Assembly (NCBI GenBank): GCA_947303185.1 | Contig: CAMYXF010000001.1 | Location: forward strand, 248,001-312,000 | Reading direction: 5' to 3' | DNA from: an uncultured Clostridia bacterium | GTDB taxonomy: Bacteria; Bacillota; Clostridia; Saccharofermentanales; Saccharofermentanaceae | DNA length: 64,000 nucleotides | Shown here: positions 25,518 to 33,839 of the stretch, piece by piece | How positions within the stretch are numbered: the stretch's first letter is position 1 | How the letters are laid out: the number at the start of each line of letters is the position of its first letter | Translations under genes and position numbers: made by a program | Notes under the pieces: generated by a model | The model's database searches: none | What the model saw: the letters and a program-made list of their open reading frames with translations, nothing else | Told to the model about the DNA's origin: nothing

Positions 25518-25932
25518 AATACTTCGTCTCCAATCCTTCTATGCCGCTTAAGTCGTGATCTTCGTTGTCATAGAAATTCTTTGTACAGATGTCTAATTTA
25601 CCGTCGTCATTAAAAACGCAGATCTCGTCGCCCGGCTTAGCGCCGATCCTGTCCCAGAGCTCGCTGTTAACGGAAATACGGCCCTGTGAATCAACGCTGA
25701 CTTCACAAGCCTCACCAATGATCGCTCTCTTGATCTTACGCGCATTGGCATCCATTGTATTGAGCTTCGAAAGCTGGGTCTTTACCACATTCTCAAAATG
25801 ATCCTTTGAGTAAACGCACAAATAGCCGACATCAAGGCTGTTTGTTACCACAACCTCTGCGCCGAGCAATTCTTTCTGCTTTGCAGGGATGAAAAATCTT
25901 CCCTTAGCGTCTACTTTCTTAATGTCTCTCAT
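25501..25932 (-). CDS. mraZ: Transcriptional regulator MraZ
   Basis: First gene of the dcw cluster and a DNA-binding AbrB-like repressor of it. The frame opens at 26028, but homology begins at MRDIKKVDAKGRFFIPAKQ, so the ATG at 25932 (143 aa) is chosen. Two MraZ repeats are visible: DAKGRFFIPAKQKELLG and a second SVDSQGRISVNSELWDRIG. No strong Shine-Dalgarno precedes this ATG. The family binds short GTGG/TGGG-type repeats in its own promoter, and such repeats are present at 25992-26037. Confidence 0.92.
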   Translation of the reverse strand: MRDIKKVDAKGRFFIPAKQKELLGAEVVVTNSLDVGYLCVYSKDHFENVVKTQLSKLNTMDANARKIKRAIIGEACEVSVDSQGRISVNSELWDRIGAKPGDEICVFNDDGKLDICTKNFYDNEDHDLSGIEGLETKYYVEGL

Positions 25933-25991
25933 TCTGAGTCTCTTACAAGCTTGATTTTGCGATGTTTGGAGGGTATTATTGCTGAAATCAG

Positions 25992-26037
25992 CCACTTTCC
26001 TCCACCAGAGCGGGAATTTTCTCCCCAAATCACCACA
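25992..26037 (-). promoter_or_regulatory. Candidate MraZ box cluster in the dcw leader
   Basis: Read on the minus strand, the block between the promoter and mraZ holds repeated G-rich units: GTGTGGTG, TTGGGGAG, TGGTGGAGGAAAGTGGC. MraZ proteins are known to bind tandem TGGGN or AAAGTGG-type repeats downstream of their own promoter, so autoregulation is likely. The 12-mer GTGGAGGAAAGT within this block also occurs on the opposite strand at 26249-26260. Confidence 0.6.
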
Positions 26038-26044
26038 CAGTTGT

Positions 26045-26073
26045 ATTTTATTCGTAACATTCTTTTAATGCAA
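26045..26073 (-). promoter_or_regulatory. Sigma-A-type promoter of the dcw cluster
   Basis: On the minus strand, -35 TTGCAT (26073-26068), a 17-bp spacer and -10 TAAAAT (26050-26045). Transcription would start near 26038, giving a leader of about 105 nt that includes the MraZ-box-like repeats. This is the best promoter match in the 506-bp gap upstream of mraZ. Confidence 0.65.
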
Positions 26074-26126
26074 GGGGAATTTTGTAATTTTTCGGAAATT
26101 TGTTAAAAAAATTTTCTAGGGCGTTT

Positions 26127-26195
26127 TTGGGCAATGTGCATTTGCCAAAATCTCATACATACCAAGGGGTTCACGCACAAAAAGTGCTTTCTTGG
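26127..26195. repeat. Two nested palindromes upstream of the dcw promoter
   Basis: TTGG-G-CAATG and CATTTGCCAA form an imperfect hairpin at 26127-26148. Further on, CCAAG...GCAC-AAAAA-GTGC...CTTGG (26162-26195) forms a nested palindrome. No open reading frame or T tract gives them an obvious role. They lie between the promoter at 26045 and the repeats at 26243. Confidence 0.35.
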
Positions 26196-26242
26196 GCAGG
26201 CTCGAAAACAGGTCCTCTCACACGTTATTGCCTCAATCGGAC

Positions 26243-26292
26243 AGTAATGTGGAGGAAAGTAGTGAAACTGAAAGTAAAGTGGAGGAAACGTG
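26243..26292 (+). repeat. Two 30-bp-spaced direct repeats, GTGGAGGAAA core on the plus strand
   Basis: AGTAATGTGGAGGAAA (26243-26258) and AGTAAAGTGGAGGAAA (26273-26288) differ at one base and start exactly 30 bp apart. The core equals the MraZ-box-like unit on the opposite strand near mraZ. They lie about 200 bp upstream of the dcw promoter in a region without genes. Confidence 0.6.
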
Positions 26293-26401
26293 ACAGGATT
26301 TCACTGAATTTTCAGTTTTCGAAGAGATTTTGAACAGATTCTGGAAAAATCGCGATTATTTCAAAAACCTTACCTGAAAAAGCACGGTTTCTGAAATTCT
26401 G

Positions 26402-26432
26402 CAGAAATAAAGGCAGCCACATAGCCGCCCTT
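26402..26432 (-). terminator. Probable terminator after the GH32-PfkB gene
   Basis: On the minus strand AAGGGCGGCT pairs with GGCTGCCTTT across a 4-nt loop (some G-U pairs), followed by ATTTCTG. It starts 7 bp after the stop codon, in the right place to end the lgt-rodA-GH32/PfkB transcript before the dcw promoter region. The T tract is short. Confidence 0.55.
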
Positions 26433-26438
26433 AAAGTA

Positions 26439-28706
26439 TTATTTTATTTCCTTATATTCAGGATACGAAGGTATCGCGCCTTTCCGCTGCACGCTTATGG
26501 CGCTGAAGAGGTTCGCGAAGTCCAGGCATTCCTTTATTATAGGAAGCGGACAGTCAGCGAAGTTCTCCTTCCCTATTCCGGACGATCTGAGTTTCCACAG
26601 GAACGAGCCGATGAATCCGTCGCCCGCGCCGGTAGTGTCAATCGCATTAACAGCAGGACTCACAGAAGAGACGCATCCCGAAGGAACATATGCATCCGCT
26701 CCGTCTTTACCCTTTGTAAGAATTACGAGTTTAACGTTACCAGTAAACAAAACAGGCAATGTCTCATCGATAGAAGCTGTACCTGTAATGAACTCAAGTT
26801 CTTCGTCTGATATCTTCAATATGTCGCAGTCGGGAATGAATTCCCAGATGACGCGCTTTAATTCCTCTTTGTCATCCCAGAGCATGAATCGCAAGTTCGG
26901 ATCGAAGCTGATGAGCGCGCCCTGTCTTCTTGCTATGGTGATCGCCGCGCGGTGCGCATCCCTCATCGGGAAGTCGCCCAAAGACACGCTGCAGAAATGC
27001 AAGGCATAACAGCTGTCCAGCATCTCGCCTGTTACCTGTGATGCGTCGAAAAGCATATCGGCAGACGGATTGCGGTAGAACGAATATGTATTCTTGCCGT
27101 CTTTGGTCTGGCTTACAAAAGCAAGAGCGGTATTTGCAGCTGATGTATATGAAATAAAAGAAGTATCCACACCGGCGTCATTTAATGTTCTCGTGATGAT
27201 GTCGCCGAAAGGATCAAGTCCTAACTGGGTGATCATGCGAGACTTGCCGCCGAGCTTTGAGAACGCGCCGCACACATTTGCAGGTGCGCCGCCCGTTGCA
27301 GGAGAGAATGCACCTACTTCATAAAATTCGCATCCCTTTTTGTCGGGTATGAAATCGATAAGCGCTTCGCCGATTGCAACAAGAGTATCGTTAAGTCTTA
27401 ATGCAGTAACAGATGCAGAAGCGCCGCTTACGGCAACTCTTACCTGACGGTATTCAGGATAGAATCTCGTCGACATGACATAACGGCCGTCATTAATATA
27501 TATTTCCACTGAAGATACATCTGCAATGATGCGGAGTGAATCAAGCGAATCAAGTTTTATCTTGCGCTCTTTCCTGCCGTAACCTTCACCGTTCGTAAAG
27601 TGCAGGCTGAATACGCCTTCAGATTTATTCCATGTGATCTCCGCACCGGATACGGATAAAGAAAATTCAGAAGCAAAATCTGATGCATTAACTTCAAGCG
27701 GAAGTCCTTCCCACGCTTCGCCTTCAACAGACTTTGTATTCTTCTTCAAAGAAGATAATTCACGGATGGGATTCTGCAATAACATACCGTCACTGCCGAC
27801 GCTTAATTCGCGCGGCAATGTAAGACAGTGCTGCCAGCCGAGTTCGACTGTGGGATTGGAATATGAATCATCACCTATGCCCATCCATCCGACAATAAGT
27901 CTTCTGCCGTCAGGCGTAACAAAAGTCTGCGGAGCATAGAAATCAAAACCGTAATCGAGTTCTTCAAAATCACCAAGAGCTTCACGATTAAAAGTATAGT
28001 ATCCGCTCTGGAAAAGATTCTGGAATTTATATTCACCCTGAGGTATTCCCTGCGGACAGAAAGCAAGGAACTTTCTGCCGTCTATTTCAAACATGTCAGG
28101 GCACTCCCACATGTAGCCCATGTCAGGAGCAGAAAGGCATCCTTTGTATTCGAGTGAATCAACATTCTTGCCTTCGTAAAGAAGAACGCATCCTTTATCG
28201 TCAACAGTTCTTGCACCAAGGACCATCTTATAGATGCCGTCTTCAAAACTTACTTTAGGATCTCTTACGTGGCATGAACAAAACGAAGGATAATCACTGT
28301 TTCTGAGAATGACTTTTTTAGGTGACATCTCAGAGCCGTCAGAAGAAGTGACATGAATAACGTTAGCGCCTCTTCCTTCAAGAACATAATCGTAATCGCC
28401 TTCTTCCATTACGTTACCCGTATAGAAGAATTCAACGTGATCTTCAAACGTTACTGCAGAACCGGAGAATACTCCGTCCCTGTCTTCAGGAATGTCGGCA
28501 TCAAGAACGATGCCTTTGTATTTCCATGAAATAAGGTCAGTACTTACATAGTGGCCCCAGCGTCTCGTGCTCTCACCTTTGGGAGTGCCGGGCGAATACT
28601 GGAAATAAACGTGAAAAAAGCCGTCAAAAAAGCACAGTCCGTTAGGGTCGTTCATCCAGCCTTCCGGCGGTTCAATATGAAGATTCTGTCTCCACTTACC
28701 CTGCAT
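26439..28706 (-). CDS. GH32 sucrose-6-phosphate hydrolase fused to a PfkB-family fructokinase
   Basis: A 755-aa two-domain cytoplasmic enzyme. Residues 1-437 are a GH32 five-blade propeller plus beta-sandwich: WMNDPNG with nucleophile D20, CHVRDPK with D149 and WECPD with acid/base E201. Residues 441-755 are a PfkB kinase: AIGEALIDFIP, TGGAPANVCGAF and the anion-hole motif DTTGAGDGF with catalytic D696. GH32 would cut sucrose-6-phosphate (or sucrose or fructan), and the kinase would phosphorylate the released fructose; chemistry is inferred from the families. One frame runs through both without interruption, and AGGAGG precedes the ATG. No sucrose transporter or regulator is adjacent; it follows rodA by 18 bp. 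Confidence 0.92.
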   Translation of the reverse strand: MQGKWRQNLHIEPPEGWMNDPNGLCFFDGFFHVYFQYSPGTPKGESTRRWGHYVSTDLISWKYKGIVLDADIPEDRDGVFSGSAVTFEDHVEFFYTGNVMEEGDYDYVLEGRGANVIHVTSSDGSEMSPKKVILRNSDYPSFCSCHVRDPKVSFEDGIYKMVLGARTVDDKGCVLLYEGKNVDSLEYKGCLSAPDMGYMWECPDMFEIDGRKFLAFCPQGIPQGEYKFQNLFQSGYYTFNREALGDFEELDYGFDFYAPQTFVTPDGRRLIVGWMGIGDDSYSNPTVELGWQHCLTLPRELSVGSDGMLLQNPIRELSSLKKNTKSVEGEAWEGLPLEVNASDFASEFSLSVSGAEITWNKSEGVFSLHFTNGEGYGRKERKIKLDSLDSLRIIADVSSVEIYINDGRYVMSTRFYPEYRQVRVAVSGASASVTALRLNDTLVAIGEALIDFIPDKKGCEFYEVGAFSPATGGAPANVCGAFSKLGGKSRMITQLGLDPFGDIITRTLNDAGVDTSFISYTSAANTALAFVSQTKDGKNTYSFYRNPSADMLFDASQVTGEMLDSCYALHFCSVSLGDFPMRDAHRAAITIARRQGALISFDPNLRFMLWDDKEELKRVIWEFIPDCDILKISDEELEFITGTASIDETLPVLFTGNVKLVILTKGKDGADAYVPSGCVSSVSPAVNAIDTTGAGDGFIGSFLWKLRSSGIGKENFADCPLPIIKECLDFANLFSAISVQRKGAIPSYPEYKEIK

Positions 28707-28724
28707 GACTAAAGCCTCCTGACA

Positions 28725-29849
28725 TCAGGTGTTCCGCGACATCGAAATATTGAGGATAACCCCGAACGCGAGATAATTGATCAGCATGGCCGTTCCTCCG
28801 TAACTGATAAAAGGAAGCGGGATACCCGTGATGGGGAGAAGTCCTACTGCCATGCCCATGTTTTCGATGTAATGGAATGCGAAGTATCCGGTAAATCCCG
28901 TGAGCATGTACGAAGCGGATTTGGAAGGAACCTTTGCCGCAACGTAAAGACATCTGCACAGGAAGAAGAACGCGAGAATTATGACGGCAGTCGTGCCGAT
29001 AAATCCCATGTGCTCTGATATGGCCGCGAAAATAAAGTCACTCTCCTTAACCGGAACGCTCGTAAGGATTCCCGTGTGGTTTCCGGTAAGACCACCGGAA
29101 GCGATGGCAGCTTTGGACTGCATCAGGTTATACTCCGAACGGGGGTCTGAACCCTGGAAAACGAGTGACAGGATTCTGTCCTTCTGGTAGGGCTTCAAGT
29201 AGAAGAACCATACCGCAGGAACAACGATAACGACGATAGATGAGAACGCAAGAAGGAAGTATCTGTAACGTACGCCCCATGTAAACAGCATGCATACGAA
29301 AGTAAATACGATAACCATCGCCGTACCGAAGTCAGGCTGGGCGAGGATCAGGAGCATCGGCGGCGCGTATACTGCAGCCATGATGCCGAATCCTTTAAGG
29401 AGTGTATATTCCTTGTTGTGCATCGACTCGAAAATATCGGCAGCCATCATGATGAGTCCGAGCTTTGCAAGCTCGGAAGGCTGGAAGTTACCGATGATAG
29501 GAAGATTGAGCCAGGAATCCGCACCCCAGGATGCAGCGAGCGAATAGCCGTCGATTGGTACTAAGATCAAAAGGAATAGTGACACTGCATAGAGAACTCG
29601 TCCGACGATCTTAAGAAGATGTTCGTCGAGCAAACTGATGATGAGAGCGCCGGTGATTCCGCCTACCGTGGCAACTATCTGTCTGTAGTAGTTACCGGGA
29701 TATGCGGCATAACCTTTTGAGAGTACTTTCTGAAGAACGTAAAGGCCGATTATCGTCATTGCCAGCACGGGCACGACAAGATAATAGTCGACGGTCTTAA
29801 GACCGTCTTTCCCGCGAAGTCTTACAACGCCGGAACCAGCCTTATCCAT
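28725..29849 (-). CDS. rodA: SEDS-family peptidoglycan polymerase RodA
   Basis: A 374-aa polytopic membrane protein, a peptidoglycan glycosyltransferase of the elongation or lateral-wall machinery. SEDS features include SWLNLPIIGNFQPSELAKLG, SKAAIASGGLTGN, ESDFIFAAISEHMGF and the C-terminal GIPLPFISYGG. It is shorter than the FtsW copy in the dcw cluster and lies outside it, hence rodA. Its ATG overlaps the lgt stop by one base (TAATG). Confidence 0.87.
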   Translation of the reverse strand: MDKAGSGVVRLRGKDGLKTVDYYLVVPVLAMTIIGLYVLQKVLSKGYAAYPGNYYRQIVATVGGITGALIISLLDEHLLKIVGRVLYAVSLFLLILVPIDGYSLAASWGADSWLNLPIIGNFQPSELAKLGLIMMAADIFESMHNKEYTLLKGFGIMAAVYAPPMLLILAQPDFGTAMVIVFTFVCMLFTWGVRYRYFLLAFSSIVVIVVPAVWFFYLKPYQKDRILSLVFQGSDPRSEYNLMQSKAAIASGGLTGNHTGILTSVPVKESDFIFAAISEHMGFIGTTAVIILAFFFLCRCLYVAAKVPSKSASYMLTGFTGYFAFHYIENMGMAVGLLPITGIPLPFISYGGTAMLINYLAFGVILNISMSRNT

Positions 29850-30742
29850 TATTTCTTCTTACCTGCTCCTATTGTCTCTTCAGCAAAGAGCTTCTTGGGG
29901 AAACCCTTCTTCTCGAATCTCTTGGTTCTTGCATAAGCGATATAGATGAGAGCAGCAATAACAAAGATCAAAGAAAGAAGCTGGGAAATTCTGATGCTTG
30001 TGTGACCAAGATAGAGAGAATCCGTTCTCATGCCTTCGATGAAGAATCTTGCTGTTCCGTAAAGTGCAAAATATGCGCATGATGTCTCGAAAGGAATCTT
30101 CGAATGCTTTCTGATGTAAAGCAGGATGAAGAAGATAGCGAGATCTGCGAGTGACTCATAAATAAATGTCGGATGAACGGGCATTGTTGATACGAGTGTC
30201 GGGCACTCTGTCTCAAGGTAGCTCTGGATGGTAGAGCTTGTCATACCCCAGGGAAGTGTCGTTGTAGTACCGAAGCACTCCTGGTTGAAGAAGTTACCCC
30301 ATCTGCCGATAGCCTGTCCCAAAGGGAGATAAACTACGCAGTAATCCGCGAGTTCTCTGAAAGGAATCTTTCTAATGTGGCACATTACAATGCCGCCGAT
30401 AAATACGAGGATAACACCGCCGTAGATAGCAAGTCCGCCGGATCTTAAATCAAAGATGGCCTTTAAGTTCTTGCCGTAGTAATCCCAGTTGCATGCGACG
30501 AAATAAGCTCTTGCGCCGATGATCGCACAGGGAATGATCATGAGGATCGTATCGTAAACAAGTCCTTCAGGGAACTTCAGGCTCTTTGCGTGCTTAACTG
30601 CAAGGACAACGCTCAATACAAGCGCAGCCGCGATCAGGAGACCGTACCAGTAAACTTCAATGCTTCCGATAGTGAATGCAACCGGATTAACATTCAGAGT
30701 CCATCCCAGTCCCGGGAACTTAACTTCAACGTAATTTATCAT
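29849..30742 (-). CDS. lgt: Prolipoprotein diacylglyceryl transferase
   Basis: Integral membrane enzyme of 297 aa that transfers diacylglycerol to the lipobox cysteine of prolipoproteins. The Lgt signature GRWGNFFNQECFG is present, together with SGGLAIYGGV, HPTFIYES and about seven TM helices. RBS GGAGGATAAGG precedes the ATG. A substrate of this pathway, the BMP-type lipoprotein at 58418, is in the window. It is followed by rodA with a one-base overlap. Confidence 0.94.
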   Translation of the reverse strand: MINYVEVKFPGLGWTLNVNPVAFTIGSIEVYWYGLLIAAALVLSVVLAVKHAKSLKFPEGLVYDTILMIIPCAIIGARAYFVACNWDYYGKNLKAIFDLRSGGLAIYGGVILVFIGGIVMCHIRKIPFRELADYCVVYLPLGQAIGRWGNFFNQECFGTTTTLPWGMTSSTIQSYLETECPTLVSTMPVHPTFIYESLADLAIFFILLYIRKHSKIPFETSCAYFALYGTARFFIEGMRTDSLYLGHTSIRISQLLSLIFVIAALIYIAYARTKRFEKKGFPKKLFAEETIGAGKKK

Positions 30743-30800
30743 GTTTCCTTATCCTCCCTGCCCTTTTATTAAGGGTCAGTAAATCCCTGATATATTACCA

Positions 30801-30836
30801 CAAAAAGAAGTATATAACTTTGGCACTTCGTTTTTG
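30801..30836 (-). terminator. AT-rich terminator-like hairpin after ribF
   Basis: On the minus strand CAAAAACGAAGT pairs with ACTTCTTTTTG (one bulged C) around a 13-nt loop, with the T-rich 3' arm acting as the U tract. It lies just after the ribF stop and before lgt. On the minus strand, TGGTAATAT downstream resembles an extended -10 for lgt. Confidence 0.45.
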
Positions 30837-30840
30837 CGGT

Positions 30841-31773
30841 TTATGTGTGGTTTTTAATGTACTCCAAAGCCTGTTCCTTATTGAGGTTTACGGCATTTAT
30901 AAGTTCTTCTTTTGAAGTCATCTTGGATTCCGGCCTTAAAAAGTGCATCAGCTCGATCTCAAGGTTAGCTCCGTAGATATCCTCGTCGAAGTCGAAAATA
31001 AAAGTCTCGACCACATCGTTTACGGCATCTTCCAACGTAGGTCTTCTGCCGATATTGGTTACGCCGTAAAGAGTTCTCTTTCCAAGACGGACACGCGATA
31101 CGTATACGCCTCTTTTTACGACGAACTTGTCTTCGGGCACGATGATGTTGGCTGTCGGGAATCCCATCTGCCTGCCCATCTGCTTGCCCTGAACGCATCT
31201 GCCGGAATAAACATAATTCCTTCCGCCGCAAAGATCTCTTGCAAGATCGACATCACCTTCAGACAAAGCATCGCGAAGCCATGTCGTGGATATCTTTTTA
31301 TCCGTACCTTCAAGCAGGTGATCCTTAACAACGATAACTCTTATGTCGTTTTCCTTTGCAAATGCTTTTATCATGGCAACATCGCCTTTTGCGTCTTTAC
31401 CGAACCTGTAATCTTCGCCCATGATGAGCGTATCTGCGATGCAGCGGTAAAGCAGGATATTCCTTAAGTAATCTTCAGGCTCCATGTCCTTTACTTCATC
31501 GAAATTCAAAACCAGTAGTTCGTCAGCACCTGTCTGGCTTACAAGGTTTAATCTCTCTGATGAAGTATATAAAGTCTTGCTGTCCTGCTTGAAAAGATTC
31601 TTGAATGTCTGGACCATTGATGTAAGTCCGTCTCTCTCGGCTACAGCAACCGCTTTCCTGATTATGTCCAGATGACCCATGTGAAGGCCGTCGAACATGC
31701 CGAGCGCTATTACCCTTCCCTTTGTTCCAAGAGGCAGATCGTTAAGTGTGTATGTATTGCATACTTTAATCAT
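30841..31773 (-). CDS. ribF: Bifunctional riboflavin kinase/FAD synthetase
   Basis: A 310-aa enzyme that makes FMN and then FAD. The N-terminal FAD synthetase domain has GMFDGLHMGHLDII and TTWLRDALSEGDV; the C-terminal flavokinase has GKQMGRQMGFPTANI and GVTNIGRRPT. It overlaps truB by 8 bases and is the last gene of the rimP-nusA-infB unit, the usual truB-ribF order in Firmicutes. Confidence 0.94.
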   Translation of the reverse strand: MIKVCNTYTLNDLPLGTKGRVIALGMFDGLHMGHLDIIRKAVAVAERDGLTSMVQTFKNLFKQDSKTLYTSSERLNLVSQTGADELLVLNFDEVKDMEPEDYLRNILLYRCIADTLIMGEDYRFGKDAKGDVAMIKAFAKENDIRVIVVKDHLLEGTDKKISTTWLRDALSEGDVDLARDLCGGRNYVYSGRCVQGKQMGRQMGFPTANIIVPEDKFVVKRGVYVSRVRLGKRTLYGVTNIGRRPTLEDAVNDVVETFIFDFDEDIYGANLEIELMHFLRPESKMTSKEELINAVNLNKEQALEYIKNHT

Positions 31774-32707
31774 GAGCGTAAAGCCTCTCTATTCTCATTA
31801 CAAGTTTGCCTTTTTCGACTTGAGGGAAAACGACTGCGATAAGTTTATCTTCAGATGTTGCCCTGTAGTAAATGCGCTCTTCTCCTTCAAGTTTTACATC
31901 AAAGGGGAATGCGATCTTTTTGCCGAACTTGATGTCTTTAGTCTGCTTTGCATCAAGCTTTATCTCAGGCAGGAATGTGATCGTCTCAGCTGCATCCCTA
32001 ACAAAAGAGAAATCACCTGCTTCGGCCATCTTCTGAAGTTCATCCGGAGTAAATGCATCCCTAACGTTGAACTGTCCGTTGATGGTTCTTCTCAGAGAAT
32101 CTGCATATGCTCCATAACCTGTAATGTCGCCTAAGTCAGAGCAGATCGTTCTAATGTATGTACCTTTAGAGCACAGACAGTCGAAATCAACCGCAAGTCC
32201 TTTTTCGGGTACATCAATATTTGTTATATCAAGCGAATAGATTGTTACCGGTGCAGGCTTTAAGTCAGGAATCTCGCCTTTTCTTGCAAGCTCATAAGCC
32301 TTTTTGCCGTCAATCTTTTTCGCGGAATATGCGGGCGGAAGCTGTTCTTTCATAGCCTTAACTTCCAGGAATGCATCACGGATTTTTTTGTAATCAGAAT
32401 TTGCAAGTTCTTCAAGATCTGATGCTGCCGGATAGTTCTCGGAAATGAACTCTCCTGTCTTATCCATCGAATCAGTTCTCGCACCGAAAATGCATTTGCA
32501 GGAATAACCTTTATCAAAGCCTTCGCAGAATCTTAGGAACTTTAATCCCTTGCCGACAAACACAGGAAGAAGACCCGTAGCAAACGGATCTAATGTGCCG
32601 AGATGCCCGACTTTTCTGGTGCCGAGAAGACCGCCGACAAAACGGTCGGTCTTAAATGAAGTCCATCCTTCAGGCTTGTCTACAAGGATGAATCCGTCCT
32701 GAATCAT
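31766..32707 (-). CDS. truB: tRNA pseudouridine-55 synthase
   Basis: Makes pseudouridine 55 in the T loop of tRNAs, 313 aa. TruB signatures are VDKPEGWTSF, KVGHLGTLDPFATGLLPV (catalytic aspartate in LDP) and CSKGTYIRTICSDLG. It overlaps nrnA by 4 bases and ribF by 8, so all three are translated together. Confidence 0.95.
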   Translation of the reverse strand: MIQDGFILVDKPEGWTSFKTDRFVGGLLGTRKVGHLGTLDPFATGLLPVFVGKGLKFLRFCEGFDKGYSCKCIFGARTDSMDKTGEFISENYPAASDLEELANSDYKKIRDAFLEVKAMKEQLPPAYSAKKIDGKKAYELARKGEIPDLKPAPVTIYSLDITNIDVPEKGLAVDFDCLCSKGTYIRTICSDLGDITGYGAYADSLRRTINGQFNVRDAFTPDELQKMAEAGDFSFVRDAAETITFLPEIKLDAKQTKDIKFGKKIAFPFDVKLEGEERIYYRATSEDKLIAVVFPQVEKGKLVMRIERLYAHD

Positions 32708-33771
32708 AAGGCGTCCTGAACCTTGTTTACGATATCTTCAGCAAGCTTATAAATATCGATATTCTTTGCAGTAAAACCTGCTGCTCTCATGTGACCGCCG
32801 CCGCCATATGTCTCGGCGAATTTGGAGCAGTCAAAATAGTCCTGTGATCTGATGTTGCCTCTGATCTCGCCATTCTCGAGCTCTCTCAAAACAATGGCAA
32901 GTTCAACGCCGTCAATGTCACGCATTGCGGATACAACATCATCAACGCCGTCAGGTCCGGCATTGTATTCAACGAACTGTGAATAAGGAACCACAGTCAT
33001 TGCGAATTTATCATCAAAATAGAACTGAACTTCCGATCTTGCCTTTGCTGACAGACGGAATTTCTGCTTTGTCTTTCTGTCGAAAAGGTTATAGCAGACT
33101 TCGGAAATGTCTCCGCCGAGTTCTATGAGAAGTCCTGCGGATTCGAGCGTCTCGGGACGCGTATTTTTAAACGTGAATCTTCCGGTATCGGTAACGATTC
33201 CGGCAAGCACTGCTTTTGCGGCATTTGATGTAATGATATCCTTCATTTCCTTACCGGTAATTGCGGATATCTGTTCTGCAACATAGAAGACCATCTCACT
33301 TGCAGATGAAGCATCGGGATCGATCCAGAGATTATCTGATCTTGCAGTTACAGATGCATGGTGGTCGATAACAATTTTTGTATCAACAGAATCGAAGATC
33401 TCACCGCAGATTCCCATTCTTGAAGATTCGGAAATATCAGTTGCAATAACAGCACCGAGTTTCTTACCTGCAAGCGTTCCTGATGTGGTGAATTCTTCAG
33501 CAAGATGCGAGTTGCCGTCGGGACGGAAGAACAGATCTTCAATACCTAAGAACTTCATGTTCTCAGGCAAAGCTTCAGGAATTGCAACATATGCAGAAGC
33601 TCCAAAGCTTCTGATAATGGAGCAGATTCCGGATGCCGATCCGACACAGTCTCCGTCAACACTTCTGTGAAGGAAGACAAGGATCATCTCGTCATTCTGC
33701 TTAGCTTTTTCAATAACGCTTAAGATGTTTTTCGCGCTTCTGGCGCTGCCTTCTTTATAGCGTTCTCTCAT
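32704..33771 (-). CDS. nrnA: DHH/DHHA1 phosphoesterase, NrnA type
   Basis: A 355-aa nuclease of the oligoribonuclease/pAp phosphatase family. DHH motifs are HRSVDGDCVGS, ATDISESSRMG and VIDHHAS; the DHHA1 domain ends with GGGHMRAAGF. It degrades short RNA oligomers or 3'-phosphoadenosine-phosphate in characterised relatives. The first motif has HRSVDGD where HxxPDGD is more usual. CGGAGA precedes the ATG. It follows a terminator hairpin at the rbfA end, which suggests lower expression than rbfA. Confidence 0.88.
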   Translation of the reverse strand: MRERYKEGSARSAKNILSVIEKAKQNDEMILVFLHRSVDGDCVGSASGICSIIRSFGASAYVAIPEALPENMKFLGIEDLFFRPDGNSHLAEEFTTSGTLAGKKLGAVIATDISESSRMGICGEIFDSVDTKIVIDHHASVTARSDNLWIDPDASSASEMVFYVAEQISAITGKEMKDIITSNAAKAVLAGIVTDTGRFTFKNTRPETLESAGLLIELGGDISEVCYNLFDRKTKQKFRLSAKARSEVQFYFDDKFAMTVVPYSQFVEYNAGPDGVDDVVSAMRDIDGVELAIVLRELENGEIRGNIRSQDYFDCSKFAETYGGGGHMRAAGFTAKNIDIYKLAEDIVNKVQDAL

Positions 33772-33796
33772 CTTGGAATCTCCGTTCTAATGCAAC

Positions 33797-33839
33797 AAGA
33801 AAAAGGAGTGGCAAAGAAGCAGTTACGCTTCTTCGCCAC
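33797..33839 (-). terminator. Strong internal terminator between rbfA and nrnA
   Basis: On the minus strand GTGGCGAAGAAGC (33839-33827) pairs with GCTTCTTTGCCAC (33820-33808), a 13-bp stem with one G-U pair and a 6-nt loop, followed by TCCTTTTTCTTG. The 5' arm lies in the last rbfA codons. It should reduce transcription into nrnA, truB and ribF. Confidence 0.72.
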
